Positions 1 through 11,802 of a stretch of DNA of 64,000 nucleotides are shown here, in pieces. The DNA comes from Mycolicibacterium agri (GTDB taxonomy: Bacteria; Actinomycetota; Actinomycetes; Mycobacteriales; Mycobacteriaceae), in contig NZ_PDCP01000012.1 of assembly GCF_002553505.1 (NCBI RefSeq), positions 1 through 64,000 on the forward strand, read 5' to 3'. Position 1 is the first letter of the stretch; each line of letters begins with the position of its first letter. The notes under the pieces are model-generated. The model was given only the letters and a program-made list of their open reading frames with translations, searched no databases and was not told where the DNA came from. The position numbers and the translations under genes were made by a program.

Positions 1-28
1 ATAATCCAGGGATAAGCCTTCAGATACA

Positions 29-55
29 CAACAACCTCCAACAAGGTGGCTGTTG
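29..55 (-). terminator. Possible hairpin downstream of rho
   Basis: Two 11-base arms at 29–39 and 45–55 pair around a 5-base loop. On the minus-strand RNA one otherwise mismatched position becomes a G·U pair, leaving a single A·A mismatch, so the structure is stronger in rho's transcript than in the opposite strand. It lies about 60 bases past the rho stop. No U-tract follows, which is common for mycobacterial terminators. It could instead be a leader structure of the next gene beyond the window edge. Confidence 0.35.
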
Positions 56-117
56 CAATCACCCCCAGAAATCGCCCTGGGCTTTTGCGGACCTTAGCGT
101 CTGCTCGCCGGGAAAAG

Positions 118-1980
118 TTAGTCGACGTCGTCCATGTTGCCCGGCGCGGTCTTGGAGACCTGGACCAGGAACTCGTAGTTGTTCTTGGTCTTGCGCAGCT
201 GGCTCATCAGCAGGTCGATGGCCTGATGCGAGTCCAGCCCGGACAGCACGCGGCGCAGCTTGTGCACGACCGCGAACTCGTCCGGCGAGAGCAGCAGCTC
301 GTCCTTGCGGGTGCCTGACGGGTTGACGTCGACGGCCGGGAACACGCGGCGCTCGGCGATCTTGCGGTCGAGCTTGAGCTCGGCGTTACCCGTGCCCTTG
401 AACTCCTCGAAGATCACCGTGTCGCCGGTCGACCCGGTTTCGACCATGGCGGTGGCCACGATCGTCAGCGAGCCGCCCTCTTCGATGTTGCGGGCCGCGC
501 CGAGGAACCGCTTCGGCGGGTACAGGGCGGTGGAGTCGACACCACCGGACAGGATCCGGCCGGAAGCCGGTGACGCGTTGTTGTACGCGCGGCCGAGCCG
601 GGTGATCGAGTCGAGCAGCACGACGACGTCCTTGCCCTGCTCCACCAGCCGCTTGGCCCGCTCGATGGCCAGCTCGGCGGCCTGGGTGTGGTCGGACGGC
701 GGCCGGTCGAAGGTGGACGAGATGACCTCGCCCTTCACCGAGCGCTGCATGTCGGTGACCTCTTCCGGGCGCTCGTCGACGAGGACCACCATCAGGTGGC
801 ATTCCGGATTGTTGGTCGTGATCGCGTTGGCGATGTCCTGAAGGATCGTGGTCTTACCGGCCTTGGGCGGTGACACGATCAGCGCGCGCTGACCCTTACC
901 GATCGGCATGATCAGGTCGATCACGCGGGTGGTCAGCTTGTCCGGAGTGGTCTCCAACCGCAGCCGTTGATTCGGGTACAGCGGCGTCAGCTTGCCGAAC
1001 TCCGGCCGCTTCTTGGCCTCTTCGACGGGCTTGCCGTTGACGGTGTCGATGCGCACCAGCGGGTTGAACTTCTGCCGCTGGTTGGGCTGTTCGCCGTCCT
1101 TGGGCAGCCGCACGGCGCCGGTGATGTGGTCGCCGCGGCGCAGGCCGTTCTTGCGGACCATGTTCATCGACACGTAGACGTCGTTGGGCCCGGCGAGGTA
1201 GCCGGAGGTGCGAACGAACGCATAGTTGTCGAGCACGTCGAGGATGCCCGCGACGGGCTGAACGACGTCGTCCTCGCGCAGTTCGGTCTCGCCGCTGCTG
1301 TCGCCGCCACCGCGCTCACCGCGGCGCCTGCGATCGCGGAACCGCCGGCCTCGGCGGCCCTGACGACCTTCGCCGTCGTCTTCGCCGCGCGGCTGGCCGC
1401 CCTGCTGGTCGCCCTGCTCACCGCCGTCCGGCTTGGTGTCCGGCTTGGTGTCGGGCTGATCCTTGGTCTTGGCAGCGGTCTTCTCGGCGCCATCGGTGTC
1501 GGCGCCGCTCTTGGTGTCCTGCTTGTCCTGACTGCCGGGCGTGCCGGCGTCGCGGGCGGCGCGACGCTCACGGCGCGGCGGGGCCTGCTGGTCGCCGGCC
1601 TCTGCGGGTGCGCTTGCCTCTGCGGGCACGCTGACCTGGGCCGAGGCGTCGGCGGGCGCACCGTTGCTCGCGGAGGCGTCGTCGGTCTTCTCGGCGGTCT
1701 TGGCGCGAGTCGTCTCGCCGCGGGTCTCTTTGATGGCGGCGATGAGCTCGCTCTTGCGCATCCCCGAGGCGCCCTTGACGCCCACGGAGTTTGCCAGGGC
1801 GCGCAGCTCCGGCAGCACCATCGCGGACAGGGAGACGTTCGTCTTCTGCTCCGCAGCCGGGGCCGACTTCGCGTTTGGTGCGTCAGTGCCCGCAGCAGAT
1901 GGTTTTTCTGAGTTCACGGTATTCGGCAGCTCAGTCTGTTCGGGGCTGCCACCAGCCGTGACGAGGTCCGTATCAGTCAC
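118..1980 (-). CDS. rho: Transcription termination factor Rho
   Basis: Rho is the hexameric RNA-dependent ATPase that ends transcription of untranslated RNA. The 620-residue protein has the Rho N-terminal helical domain (about 50–85), then a long low-complexity insertion (about 86–235) rich in Ala, Asp, Gln and Arg, the cold-shock-like primary RNA-binding domain (about 236–315), and the ATPase core with Walker A PPKAGKTT at 371–378 and Walker B VVVLLDS at 452–458. The insertion makes it about 200 residues longer than E. coli Rho, as is usual in actinobacteria, where this region binds RNA. The GTG start is supported by a purine-rich site (GAAAGGAAA) just upstream. It lies after thrB but has its own predicted promoter and a ~210-base leader. 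Identity is certain. Confidence 0.98.
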   Translation of the reverse strand: MTDTDLVTAGGSPEQTELPNTVNSEKPSAAGTDAPNAKSAPAAEQKTNVSLSAMVLPELRALANSVGVKGASGMRKSELIAAIKETRGETTRAKTAEKTDDASASNGAPADASAQVSVPAEASAPAEAGDQQAPPRRERRAARDAGTPGSQDKQDTKSGADTDGAEKTAAKTKDQPDTKPDTKPDGGEQGDQQGGQPRGEDDGEGRQGRRGRRFRDRRRRGERGGGDSSGETELREDDVVQPVAGILDVLDNYAFVRTSGYLAGPNDVYVSMNMVRKNGLRRGDHITGAVRLPKDGEQPNQRQKFNPLVRIDTVNGKPVEEAKKRPEFGKLTPLYPNQRLRLETTPDKLTTRVIDLIMPIGKGQRALIVSPPKAGKTTILQDIANAITTNNPECHLMVVLVDERPEEVTDMQRSVKGEVISSTFDRPPSDHTQAAELAIERAKRLVEQGKDVVVLLDSITRLGRAYNNASPASGRILSGGVDSTALYPPKRFLGAARNIEEGGSLTIVATAMVETGSTGDTVIFEEFKGTGNAELKLDRKIAERRVFPAVDVNPSGTRKDELLLSPDEFAVVHKLRRVLSGLDSHQAIDLLMSQLRKTKNNYEFLVQVSKTAPGNMDDVD

Positions 1981-2196
1981 GGATTTCCTTTCTTTCCCCC
2001 GGTGATCACGTCACGAGGGTTCGTTGCGACCAGCCGAGTGACTGACCGCGAAGCTGCACCGTCACACTTGCAACGGCGATGGTCGGGATTCGCGGCGGTA
2101 AGGCGAACCGTCAATCCACGAGTGGAAGTCCAAAAGTGTGAGTGGTTGTCCTAGTGTCGGCGCAGGTGAACACCATGCGATTGCTGGACGACAGCG

Positions 2197-2225
2197 AGAA
2201 TAGTCTGCTTCTGCCAGGGAAGCAA
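2197..2225 (-). promoter_or_regulatory. Predicted rho promoter with long leader
   Basis: On the minus strand a TTGCTT box (2220–2225) is separated by exactly 17 bases from TATTCT (2197–2202), matching the housekeeping sigma-70/SigA pattern. Initiation near 2190 would leave about 210 untranslated bases before the rho GTG. Rho genes in many bacteria have long leaders used for autoregulated termination, so this leader may do the same; that is inference. The 274-base interval 1981–2254 holds no other gene. Confidence 0.5.
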
Positions 2226-2254
2226 GAAACACGCTGATCCGTGTCTGGCATTTG

Positions 2255-4274
<2,020 letters not shown>

Positions 4275-4278
<4 letters not shown>

Positions 4279-5600
4279 TCGCTGGTTCCCTCGAGTCGCA
4301 GCACACTGGTCACTTCCTGAACGACGTCGAGGTCGGCGAGCGCGGCGACGGTCTCGGACAGCGCCGCGTCGGTGGCCTCGTGGGTGACGACGACGATGCG
4401 CGCACCGCAGCGCTGACCGCCCTGGTCGACGACGCCCTCCTGGCGGACCTCGGCGATGCTGACCTCGCGCTTGCCGAATTCGGCTGCGACGGAGGACAGT
4501 ACGCCGGGACGGTCGGCGACGTTCATGCTGACGTAGTAACGGGTCGGGATGAAACCGATCGGCGAGATGGGCAGCTTGGCGTACTTGGACTCGCGCGGTC
4601 CGCGTCCGCCCTGCACGCGGTTGCGGGCGGCCATCACCAGATCGCCCATCACCGCCGACGCCGTAGGCGCTCCCCCGGCTCCCTGCCCGTAGAACATCAG
4701 CCGGCCGGCCGCCTCGGCCTCCACGACGACGGCGTTGAACGCGCCGTTGACCGCGGCCAGCGGATGCGACAGCGGCACCAGCGCCGGGTACACCCGGGCC
4801 GAGATACGTTGCCGCCCTTCGTCGTTGTTGAGCCGCTCGCAGGTGGCCAGCAGCTTGATGGTGCAGCCGAGTGCGCGCGCGGTCGCGAAGTCGGCGGGGG
4901 TGACCTTGGTGATGCCCTCGCGGTAGACGTCGTCGGCGGTCACCCGGGTGTGGAAGGCGATGGACGCGAGAATGGCGGCCTTGGCGGCGGCGTCGTATCC
5001 CTCGACGTCGGCGGTGGGGTCGGCCTCGGCGTAGCCCAGCGCGCTCGCGTCCGCCAGCGCCTGCGCGTAGTCGGCGCCGGTGCTGGCCATCTCGGAGAGG
5101 ATGTAATTGGTTGTGCCGTTGACGATGCCGGCCACCCGCAGCACGGTGTCACCGGCGAGGGACTGCGTGAGCGGGCGGATGACCGGGATGGCGCCGGCCA
5201 CCGCGGCCTCGAAGTACAGGTCGACGTGGGCGTGCTCGGCGGCCTGGGCCAACTCGCCGGTGGACTGCGCCATCAGCGCCTTGTTGGCGGTGACGACGGA
5301 CTTGCCCTGCTCCAGCGCGGACAGGATGGCCTTACGGGCGGGTTCGACCGGGCCCATCACCTCGACCACGACGTCGACGTCGTCGCGGGAGACGAGTGCC
5401 TCGATGTCGTTGGTGAGCATGTCGACCGGCACGCCGCGATCGTCGGCGATCCGTCGCACCCCGACGCCACGCAGCTCCAGCGGTGCGCCGATGCGTGCCG
5501 CCAGGTCCTCGGCGCTCTCTTCGATGATGCGGACGACCTCGCTGCCGACCACGCCGAGACCCAATACCGCTACGCCGACCGGTTTTTCGCGTTTCACCAT
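4275..5600 (-). CDS. hom: Homoserine dehydrogenase
   Basis: Reduces aspartate semialdehyde to homoserine, the branch point towards threonine and methionine. The 441-residue protein begins with a Rossmann NAD(P)-binding loop ([13 protein letters not shown], residues 9–21), has the catalytic domain in the middle, and a C-terminal ACT domain (about 360–430, beginning [17 protein letters not shown]) that in this family gives threonine feedback inhibition. The ATG overlaps the lysA stop (TAATG). In M. tuberculosis the gene is named thrA. It is not fused to aspartokinase. Confidence 0.97.
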
Positions 5601-7015
5601 TACCTCACTTCCAAACTGAGCAGATCGTCGACCGTTTCCCGGCGCAGGATCAGGCGGGCCCGCCCGTCGCGCACGGCCACCACCGGGGGGCGGCCGATCA
5701 GGTTGTAGCGGCTCGACATGGAGTAGCAGTAGGCGCCGGTGGCCGCCACTCCTAACAAGTCACCGGGCGCGACGTCGTCGGGCAGCCAGGCGTCGCGGAC
5801 GACGATATCGCCGCTTTCGCAGTGCTTTCCGACGACGCGGCTGATGGTCGGGCCCGCGTCGCTGGACCGCGAGAGCAGCCGCACGTCGTATTCGGCGGCG
5901 TAGAGCGACGTCCTGATGTTGTCGCTCATGCCGCCGTCCACGCTGACGTAGCGGCGGTGTGCGGTGGGGCTGACCGTCACGTCCTTGACGGTGCCAACCC
6001 GATACAGCGTGATAGTGCCCGGGCCCGCGATGGCGCGTCCGGGCTCGACGACGAGCCGGGGGGTCGGCAGCCCGACGGCCGCCGACTCGTTGTGGACGAT
6101 GCTGCCGAGCTTGGCCGCCAAATCCTGCACCGGCGGCGGATCATCCTGCGGCAGATAGGAAATGCCCAGGCCCCCGCCGAGGTCGACGACCGAGATCTGT
6201 GCGGTCTTGTCCACACCGAATTCGCCGACGACGTCGCGCAGCAGGCCGATGACACGGTGCGCGGCAAGCTCGAAGCCGTCGACGTCGAAGATCTGCGAGC
6301 CGATGTGGCTGTGCAGGCCGACGAGCCGCAGGTGGTCGGTGGCGAACACGCGACGCACGGCTTCCATCGCCGCGCCGCTGGCCAGCGACAGCCCGAACTT
6401 CTGGTCCTCGTGCGCGGTGGAGATGAACTCGTGGGTGTGCGCCTCGACGCCGACGGTGACCCGCACCAGCACGTCCTGGACCACGCCCGCGGCGCCGGCG
6501 ATCTCGTCGAGCCGCTCGATCTCGAGCATGGAGTCGACCACGATGTGGCCGATGCCGGCTTTCACCGCGGCGGTCAGCTCGTCGATGGATTTGTTGTTGC
6601 CGTGCAAGGCGATTCGCTCCGCTGGAAATCCCGCGTGCAGCGCCACGGCGAGTTCGCCGCCGCTGGCGACGTCCAGCGACAGGCCTTCCTCGTCCACCCA
6701 GCGGGCGATCTCGGTGCACAGGAACGCTTTTGCCGCGTAGCGGACGTTCTCACCGCCGCCGAACGCCTCGGCCATCTCGCGGCAGCGGGACCGGAAGTCG
6801 TCCTCGTCGACGATGAATACCGGCGTGCCGAACTCGTCGGCGATGTCGGTGACGCTGACACCGGCGATGGACACCACGCCGTCGGCGCCACGAACGATGT
6901 TGCGCGGCCACACGTTTGGCGCGAGGGCCAGCAGCTGCTCGGCCGACTCCGGGCGCGGCGGGGCGCCCGGGTGATGAATTTCCTCGGCGTGCCGAGGGCC
7001 GGCGGGATGGGCCAT
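5600..7015 (-). CDS. lysA: Diaminopimelate decarboxylase
   Basis: Decarboxylates meso-diaminopimelate to L-lysine, the last step of lysine synthesis. The 471-residue PLP enzyme is a fold-type III alanine-racemase-like barrel: the PLP lysine is K96 in YAAKAFLC, the HIGSQI motif lies mid-protein, and GGGLGISY binds the cofactor phosphate. The C-terminal CESGD and GAYCYS motifs complete the active site. The start chosen is the ATG at 7013–7015, which overlaps the argS stop (TAATG). This gives about 25 residues more at the N-terminus than the M. tuberculosis protein as I remember it, so a later start is possible. Confidence 0.97.
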   Translation of the reverse strand: MAHPAGPRHAEEIHHPGAPPRPESAEQLLALAPNVWPRNIVRGADGVVSIAGVSVTDIADEFGTPVFIVDEDDFRSRCREMAEAFGGGENVRYAAKAFLCTEIARWVDEEGLSLDVASGGELAVALHAGFPAERIALHGNNKSIDELTAAVKAGIGHIVVDSMLEIERLDEIAGAAGVVQDVLVRVTVGVEAHTHEFISTAHEDQKFGLSLASGAAMEAVRRVFATDHLRLVGLHSHIGSQIFDVDGFELAAHRVIGLLRDVVGEFGVDKTAQISVVDLGGGLGISYLPQDDPPPVQDLAAKLGSIVHNESAAVGLPTPRLVVEPGRAIAGPGTITLYRVGTVKDVTVSPTAHRRYVSVDGGMSDNIRTSLYAAEYDVRLLSRSSDAGPTISRVVGKHCESGDIVVRDAWLPDDVAPGDLLGVAATGAYCYSMSSRYNLIGRPPVVAVRDGRARLILRRETVDDLLSLEVR

Positions 7016-8667
7016 TACATGCGCTCCGGTGCGGTGACCCCGAGGATGCTCAGGCCGTTCTCGATGACCTGACGGGTGGCCTGGCACAGCGCGAGTCGCG
7101 CGGTGTGCAGTTCGTTGGGCTCTTCGTCGCCCTGCGGCAGCACCCGACACGAGTCGTAGAACCGGTGGTAGTCACCTGCGAGGTCTTCCAGATAGCGCGC
7201 GACCCGGTGCGGCTCGCGCAGCGCGGCGGCGGTTTTCAGCACACGCGGGAACTCGCCGATATTGCGGATCAGCGTGCCTTCCTTCTCGTGCGTGAGGAGC
7301 TCGAGGTGGGAGGTGTCCGGGATCAGGCCGAGCTCGGCGGCGTTGCGGGCCAGCGCGGAGAGCCGCGCGTGCGCGTATTGCACGTAGTAGACCGGGTTTT
7401 CGTTGGACGCCGACGACCACAGCTCCAGGTCGATGTCGATCGGGGTGTCGACCGACGAGCGGATCAACGAGTACCGGGCGGCGTCGACGCCGATGGCCTC
7501 GACGAGGTCGTCGAGCGTGATGACGGTGCCCGCTCGCTTGCTCATGCGGACCGGCTGGCCTTCTCGGACCAGGTTGACCATCTGGCCGATCAGCACCTCG
7601 ACGGTGGCGGGGTCGTCGCCGAGCGCGGCGGCGATCGCCTTGAGCCGGGCGATGTAGCCGTGGTGGTCGGCGCCGAGCATGTAGATGCACAGGTCGAACC
7701 CGCGCTCGCGCTTGTCGAGGTAGTAGGCGATGTCGGCGGCGACGTAGGCGGGCGTGCCGTCGCTCTTGATGACGACGCGGTCCTTGTCGTCGCCAAAGTC
7801 GGTGGTGCGCAACCAGACTGCGCCATCCTTTTCGTAGATGGTGCCGGCTTCGCGCAGCTTGGCGATGGCTTGGTCGACGCGGCCGCTGGTGTGCATCGAG
7901 TCTTCGTGGGTGTAGACGTCGAAGTCGGTGCCGAAGTCGTGCAGCGACTGCTTGATGTGGGTGAACATCAGGTCGACACCGATCGCGCGGAAGGTCTCGC
8001 GCTGCTCGTCCTCGGGCAGGCTGAGCACGTCGGGTTCCTTGGCGAGAATCTGCTGGGCGATGTCGCCGATGTAGGCGCCTGCGTAGCCGTCCTCGGGGGT
8101 GGACTCGCCCTTGGCCGCGGCGATCAGCGAGTTGGTGAACCGGTCGATCTGGGCGCCGTGGTCGTTGAAGTAGTACTCCCGCACCACCCTGGCACCCTGC
8201 GTCGACAGCACCCGTCCCAGCGCGTCGCCGACGGCCGCCCAGCGGGTGCCGCCGATGTGGATGGGGCCGGTCGGGTTGGCCGAGACGAACTCGAGGTTGA
8301 TGTTCATCCCGGCGAGCTCGTCGGAGTTGCCGTACTTGGAGCCGGCGTCGATGACCTTGTTGATGATGACGCCCTGGGCGCTGGCGTCCAGCCGCAGATT
8401 GACGAAGCCGGGCCCGGCCACCTCGGCCGACGCGATGCCGTCGGCGTCGGCCAGCGCGGTCGCCAGCCATCCGGCAAGTTCACGGGGGTTGGCGCCGACC
8501 TTCTTGCCCAGCTGAAGCGCCAGGTTGGTCGCATAATCGCCGTGCTCAGGATTGCGGGGACGCTCAACGGTGACGGAAGCCGGAAGGGCTGCGGTATCGA
8601 GGCCATGGTCGGCCAACACCGCGGCGGCGGTGGTCTTGAGCAGCTCGGCGAGGTCGGCGGGGGTCAC
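7015..8667 (-). CDS. argS: Arginyl-tRNA synthetase
   Basis: Charges tRNA-Arg with arginine. The 550-residue class I synthetase has the N-terminal Arg-tRNA-synthetase domain, the HIGH-type signature ([12 protein letters not shown], ending at residue 140) and the KMSKS-type loop present as VRMSKRAGT near residue 375. The C-terminal DALR anticodon-binding domain ends in [10 protein letters not shown]. The start is the GTG at 8665–8667. The gene heads the lysine/threonine operon and is divergent from a tRNA-Arg gene about 100 bases away, an arrangement I associate with mycobacteria. Confidence 0.97.
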   Translation of the reverse strand: MTPADLAELLKTTAAAVLADHGLDTAALPASVTVERPRNPEHGDYATNLALQLGKKVGANPRELAGWLATALADADGIASAEVAGPGFVNLRLDASAQGVIINKVIDAGSKYGNSDELAGMNINLEFVSANPTGPIHIGGTRWAAVGDALGRVLSTQGARVVREYYFNDHGAQIDRFTNSLIAAAKGESTPEDGYAGAYIGDIAQQILAKEPDVLSLPEDEQRETFRAIGVDLMFTHIKQSLHDFGTDFDVYTHEDSMHTSGRVDQAIAKLREAGTIYEKDGAVWLRTTDFGDDKDRVVIKSDGTPAYVAADIAYYLDKRERGFDLCIYMLGADHHGYIARLKAIAAALGDDPATVEVLIGQMVNLVREGQPVRMSKRAGTVITLDDLVEAIGVDAARYSLIRSSVDTPIDIDLELWSSASNENPVYYVQYAHARLSALARNAAELGLIPDTSHLELLTHEKEGTLIRNIGEFPRVLKTAAALREPHRVARYLEDLAGDYHRFYDSCRVLPQGDEEPNELHTARLALCQATRQVIENGLSILGVTAPERM

Positions 8668-8769
8668 GAGGCTCCATCCTATGGTCTCGGGTGGTGAGCC
8701 CCCGAATCGATAAACCTCGACGGTAATGCGCTACCCTTGGCACGCCCATGGCGCGAGGATTGTGAACGC

Positions 8770-8842
8770 GCCCCCGTAGCTCAGGGGATAGAGCGTCTGC
8801 CTCCGGAGCAGAAGGCCGCAGGTTCGAATCCTGCCGGGGGCA
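8770..8842 (+). tRNA. tRNA-Arg (anticodon CCG)
   Basis: A 73-base cloverleaf can be drawn. The acceptor arms GCCCCCG (8770–8776) and CGGGGGC (8835–8841) pair perfectly. The anticodon stem TCTGC/GCAGA encloses the loop CTCCGGA with CCG at the anticodon positions, and the T-arm contains GGTTCGAATCC. The discriminator base is A8842. A genomic CCA end is not encoded (the sequence continues CCCC). It reads CGG codons. Its position beside argS and just before an accessory-looking region makes it a candidate integration hotspot, although no second copy of its 3' end was found. Confidence 0.96.
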
Positions 8843-9044
8843 CCCCATCTGACCTGCGCATTGACCGCCCATATCCGGGGCGGCCCGCTCCCCGAAAACA
8901 GGCTGGTGTCACGACGGTGTCACAACTGCGTCCAAACTCGGCCCGGCAGCGTGCGACCTGCGACCGCCCGAATGGCGGTTCTGACCGGCCCATGGGTGCA
9001 TAGGCTTGACGATGGCGCGATAACCGTATGGATCGAGGCGAGCC

Positions 9045-9578
9045 ATGTCGGAACCAACAACCGATCGGGCAGCAATCGCGGCCGACTTGGAGCGCGTCCG
9101 CGCCCACTTTCATCACCTCCTAGCCGCCGCAGCCGATGACGACTGGAACAAACTCACTTCAGACACACGCTGGACGAACGAACAGCTGTTATTTCACATG
9201 GTTTTCGCCTACATGCTCGTGCGACGACTGCTGTTTCTCGTGCGCATATTCGGGCGACTGCCTGACCGAGTCAGCCGTGCCTATGCGCGGATGCTCGAGG
9301 CCGCCACATCGCCGTTCCACGTCATCAACTACTACGGGTCCTGCGCGGCCAGTCTGTACTACAACCGCCGCCGGATGGGCAAGAAGATGGACCGCGAAAT
9401 CAGCAAGCTACAGCGGTCGCTCGATAATGAGACTGAAACGTCTTTGCACCGGGGCATGCACTACCCGCCCGGCTGGGACCCCTATTTCCGCGACTACATG
9501 ACGCTCGCAGACGTCTACCGCTATCCAGGCCAGCACTACGACCACCACCGCCAACAATTAACGCTGGCCAGCATGTGA
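9045..9578 (+). CDS. DinB-like metal-binding helical protein
   Basis: A 177-residue protein of unknown substrate. It has the layout of the DinB/YfiT superfamily of four-helix-bundle proteins: an N-terminal helix ending in DDWN, the LLFHM histidine about 55 residues in, and a C-terminal HYDHHR cluster. Spaced histidines of this kind bind a divalent metal in the family, and members often act as thiol-dependent transferases (mycothiol or bacillithiol). A GAGGCGAG site precedes the ATG. It lies between the tRNA gene and the arsenic cluster, convergent with arsR. No specific function can be assigned. Confidence 0.7.
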   Translation: MSEPTTDRAAIAADLERVRAHFHHLLAAAADDDWNKLTSDTRWTNEQLLFHMVFAYMLVRRLLFLVRIFGRLPDRVSRAYARMLEAATSPFHVINYYGSCAASLYYNRRRMGKKMDREISKLQRSLDNETETSLHRGMHYPPGWDPYFRDYMTLADVYRYPGQHYDHHRQQLTLASM

Positions 9579-9678
9579 CCCGCGGAAAAAATCGAGGGCC
9601 TCTCACTCGGCTGCCGAGCGGTCGTCGAAAATTCTTCATGAGCGGCCAGACATCAGGCCGAGCCCTTGACAACAGCGG

Positions 9679-10038
9679 CTACATGCAGCATTTCGGGTCC
9701 AGCACGGTGCACAAGGCACTGAGCGCCTCTGGACGTGCGCGGTGGTAGACATTCATGCCTCGGCGTTCGGACTCGACAAGCCCGGCGCGGCGTAGCTGGC
9801 CAAGGTGATGGCTGACCGTCGACTCACTGAGTAATAGGACCGCGGCGAGCTGGCCGCTGATTTCCTCGCCTGCCGACGAGCTGAACAGGCACGACATGAT
9901 CTTCACGCGGGTCGGGTCGGCGAGTGCCTTGAGGCGCAATGCAACCTCGAGTGCAGCCTCGTCGGTCATTGGTCCAGCCGCGACGGGGGCGCAGCACACG
10001 GGCGCAGAAATATCGACCATCGGCAACGTCTTGGGCAT
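9679..10038 (-). CDS. arsR: ArsR-family arsenic-responsive repressor
   Basis: A 119-residue winged-helix repressor of the SmtB/ArsR family. The DNA-recognition region is at about 66–90 (LLLSESTVSHHLGQLRRAGLVESE). A vicinal Cys15–Cys16 pair near the N-terminus resembles the As(III) site described for Corynebacterium ArsR, with Cys50 as a possible third ligand. There is a further Cys110 and a Cys117–Cys118 pair at the C-terminus. It is divergent from the arsI–aquaporin–arsC operon, and the 102-base gap contains paired AT-rich repeats suited to autoregulation. The ATG lacks an obvious ribosome-binding site, so a short or absent leader is possible. Confidence 0.9.
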   Translation of the reverse strand: MPKTLPMVDISAPVCCAPVAAGPMTDEAALEVALRLKALADPTRVKIMSCLFSSSAGEEISGQLAAVLLLSESTVSHHLGQLRRAGLVESERRGMNVYHRARPEALSALCTVLDPKCCM

Positions 10039-10059
10039 GAACCCATGATGGCATGGTTC

Positions 10060-10116
10060 TTGACATATATCAAAAAGGTGGGCATCCTAGGCGAGCGCGC
10101 TAGTTCGATATATGTC
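10060..10116. promoter_or_regulatory. Candidate ArsR operator pair
   Basis: The divergent arsR/arsI promoter region contains a perfect 10-base inverted repeat: GACATATATC at 10062–10071 and GATATATGTC at 10107–10116. The left copy is itself nearly palindromic (TTGACATATATCAA, 10060–10073) and its first six bases form a consensus –35 box, so a bound repressor would block promoter access. The two copies stand out as AT-rich in a GC-rich neighbourhood. Assignment to ArsR is by position and symmetry only. Confidence 0.65.
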
Positions 10117-10140
10117 TCACAACTATGAAAGGATCACGCC

Positions 10141-10617
10141 ATGTCCCGCGTTCAACTCGCTCTCAACGTCGACAACCTCGACGAGGCCGTGACGTTCTAC
10201 TCGAAGCTGTTCAACACCGAGCCGGCCAAGCTCAAAGAGGGCTACGCCAACTTCGCCGTCGTGGACCCACCATTGAAGTTGGTCCTGCTTGAAAACCCCG
10301 GCAAAGGCGGCACCATCAACCACCTCGGGGTCGAGGTCGAATCCAGCGACCAGGTCCACTCCGAGATCGCCAGGCTCTCCGGCGAGGGCTTGTTCACCGA
10401 CGAGGAAATCGGCACCACCTGTTGCTTTGCCACCCAGGACAAAGTGTGGGTAACCGGCCCTGCCGGAGAAAAGTGGGAGGTTTACACGGTGCTCGCCGAC
10501 TCCGAGACGTTCGGCGCTAGCCCACAGCATCACGAGCCTGACCCCCAGGGCGATGTGTGCTGCGGTGCCTCCGTGCAAGAGGGCGAAAAGGCCAGCGCCT
10601 CGACGTCCTGCTGCTGA
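10141..10617 (+). CDS. arsI: ArsI/CadI-type C–As lyase (VOC fold)
   Basis: A 158-residue vicinal-oxygen-chelate protein closely resembling CadI of M. tuberculosis and the Fe(II)-dependent ArsI lyases that cleave trivalent organoarsenicals. Likely metal ligands are Q5, H61 and E113. The ArsI-specific vicinal cysteine pair is at C94–C95 in TTCCFATQDKVWVTGP. The C-terminal tail adds two more Cys pairs (DVCCG and a terminal SCC), which could bind As(III). AAAGGA at 10128–10133 precedes the ATG by seven bases. It is the first gene of the arsenic operon. Family is certain; the choice of ArsI over a cadmium-induced role rests on context and the cysteine pair. Confidence 0.88.
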   Translation: MSRVQLALNVDNLDEAVTFYSKLFNTEPAKLKEGYANFAVVDPPLKLVLLENPGKGGTINHLGVEVESSDQVHSEIARLSGEGLFTDEEIGTTCCFATQDKVWVTGPAGEKWEVYTVLADSETFGASPQHHEPDPQGDVCCGASVQEGEKASASTSCC

Positions 10618-10623
10618 CGCAGC

Positions 10624-11370
10624 GTGAACGGCAGGAGCAGCGCGAGTCGCGTGCTGGCGCGTCGGCTCCTCGCCGAATTCGTCGGCACCGCGTTGCTGGT
10701 GACGATGGTAGTTGGTTCCGGCATCGCCGCGGCCCAACTATCACCCGGCGATGTCGGTGTGCAGTTGTTGGAAAACTCCATCGCCACCGCGTTCGGGTTA
10801 GCCGTGCTGATCCTGCTGTTCGGCCCCGTGTCGGGTGCTCACTTCAACCCCGCAGTGTCGGCCGCCGACTGGTTATTAGGCCGGCGCGCCGGCACCGGCA
10901 TCAGCGGCCAACACCTCGTGGCTTACACCATTGTCCAGGCAATCGGCGGCGTCGCCGGTGCGCTCCTGGCCAACATCATGTTCGACCGGCAAGTGTTCGA
11001 AATTGCCACCAAGGACCGTTTGACGACAGGTCATCTCATCGGTGAGGTCGTCGCCACCGCCGGGCTCATCGCACTGATCTTTACGCTCGCCCGCACCGGT
11101 CGGGCGGGGCTATCCGCCGCAGCCGTCGGCGCATACATCGGCGCGGCCTACTGGTTTACGAGCTCCACCTCGTTCGCCAACCCTGCCGTCACCATCGGGC
11201 GTGCATTTTCCGACTCTTTCGCGGGCATCGCTCCAAACTCTGTGCCCGCGTTCATCGCTGCCCAGCTCGTGGGTGCGCTAATCGGGCTCACACTCGTGGT
11301 CGCCTTGTATCCCGGCGTCGCGGCAGCAGCAGACGAAGTCGTTGTCCCACACGGGAATACCGACAACTGA
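10624..11370 (+). CDS. Arsenic-associated aquaglyceroporin (MIP family)
   Basis: A 248-residue major intrinsic protein with about six membrane helices and both channel signatures: HFNPAVS (NPA at 75–77) and FANPAVTIGR (NPA at 186–188), the second ending in the selectivity-filter arginine. MIP genes inside ars operons (AqpS type) let intracellular arsenite, made by arsenate reductase, leave down its gradient. No ArsB or Acr3 efflux pump is seen here, so the channel may be the exit route. The start may be the GTG at 10651, which has AGGAG 13 bases upstream, rather than the one at 10624. Confidence 0.88.
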   Translation: MNGRSSASRVLARRLLAEFVGTALLVTMVVGSGIAAAQLSPGDVGVQLLENSIATAFGLAVLILLFGPVSGAHFNPAVSAADWLLGRRAGTGISGQHLVAYTIVQAIGGVAGALLANIMFDRQVFEIATKDRLTTGHLIGEVVATAGLIALIFTLARTGRAGLSAAAVGAYIGAAYWFTSSTSFANPAVTIGRAFSDSFAGIAPNSVPAFIAAQLVGALIGLTLVVALYPGVAAAADEVVVPHGNTDN

Positions 11371-11385
11371 GAGGGAATGTCCGAA

Positions 11386-11802
11386 GTGTCAAGACCAACC
11401 GTGCTGTTTCTCTGTACCCACAACGCCGGCCGCTCGCAAATGGCGCTCGGATTCTTCAACCGACTCGCAGGCGATCAGGCAGCGGCATACTCGGGCGGCT
11501 CCGAGCCCGCCGATCGCATCAACCCGGCCGCTGTCGAGGCAATGGCCGAGGTGGACATCGACATCACCGCGGAACAACCGAAACGCTGGACCGACGAAAT
11601 GGTGCGGAGCGCCGACGTCGTCGTCACGATGGGATGCGGCGACGCGTGCCCTGTATTCCCCGGCCGTCGCTATGAGGAATGGATACTGCCGGACCCCGCC
11701 GGCAGAACCGTCGACGAAGTCCGGCCAATAAGAGACGAAATCGAAAAACGAGTGCGCCAACTGCTGGACGAGCTCAATGTCAAAGCGATGGACGCAACAT
11801 GA
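11386..11802 (+). CDS. arsC: Arsenate reductase, LMW-phosphatase fold
   Basis: Reduces arsenate to arsenite. The 138-residue protein begins VSRPTVLFLCTHNAGRSQMA, the P-loop of low-molecular-weight phosphatase-type arsenate reductases. With the GTG start at 11386 the nucleophile is exactly Cys10, and GAGGG at 11371–11375 lies ten bases upstream. An ATG nine bases earlier is too close to that site. Two further cysteines follow (GCGDACP, C84 and C88). The GCGDACPVFPGRRYEEW stretch resembles corynebacterial mycothiol-linked reductases. It ends the arsI–aquaporin–arsC operon. Confidence 0.92.
   Translation: MSRPTVLFLCTHNAGRSQMALGFFNRLAGDQAAAYSGGSEPADRINPAAVEAMAEVDIDITAEQPKRWTDEMVRSADVVVTMGCGDACPVFPGRRYEEWILPDPAGRTVDEVRPIRDEIEKRVRQLLDELNVKAMDAT

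Noticed and set aside
967..1911. Long plus-strand open frame opposite rho
   Set aside because: It is the antisense of the rho coding sequence. The composition is a by-product of high GC third positions, and rho is unmistakable.
4380..5708. 442-codon plus-strand open frame opposite hom
   Set aside because: Shadow frame rich in Gly, Asp, Val and His with no domain pattern. The minus-strand homoserine dehydrogenase is complete.
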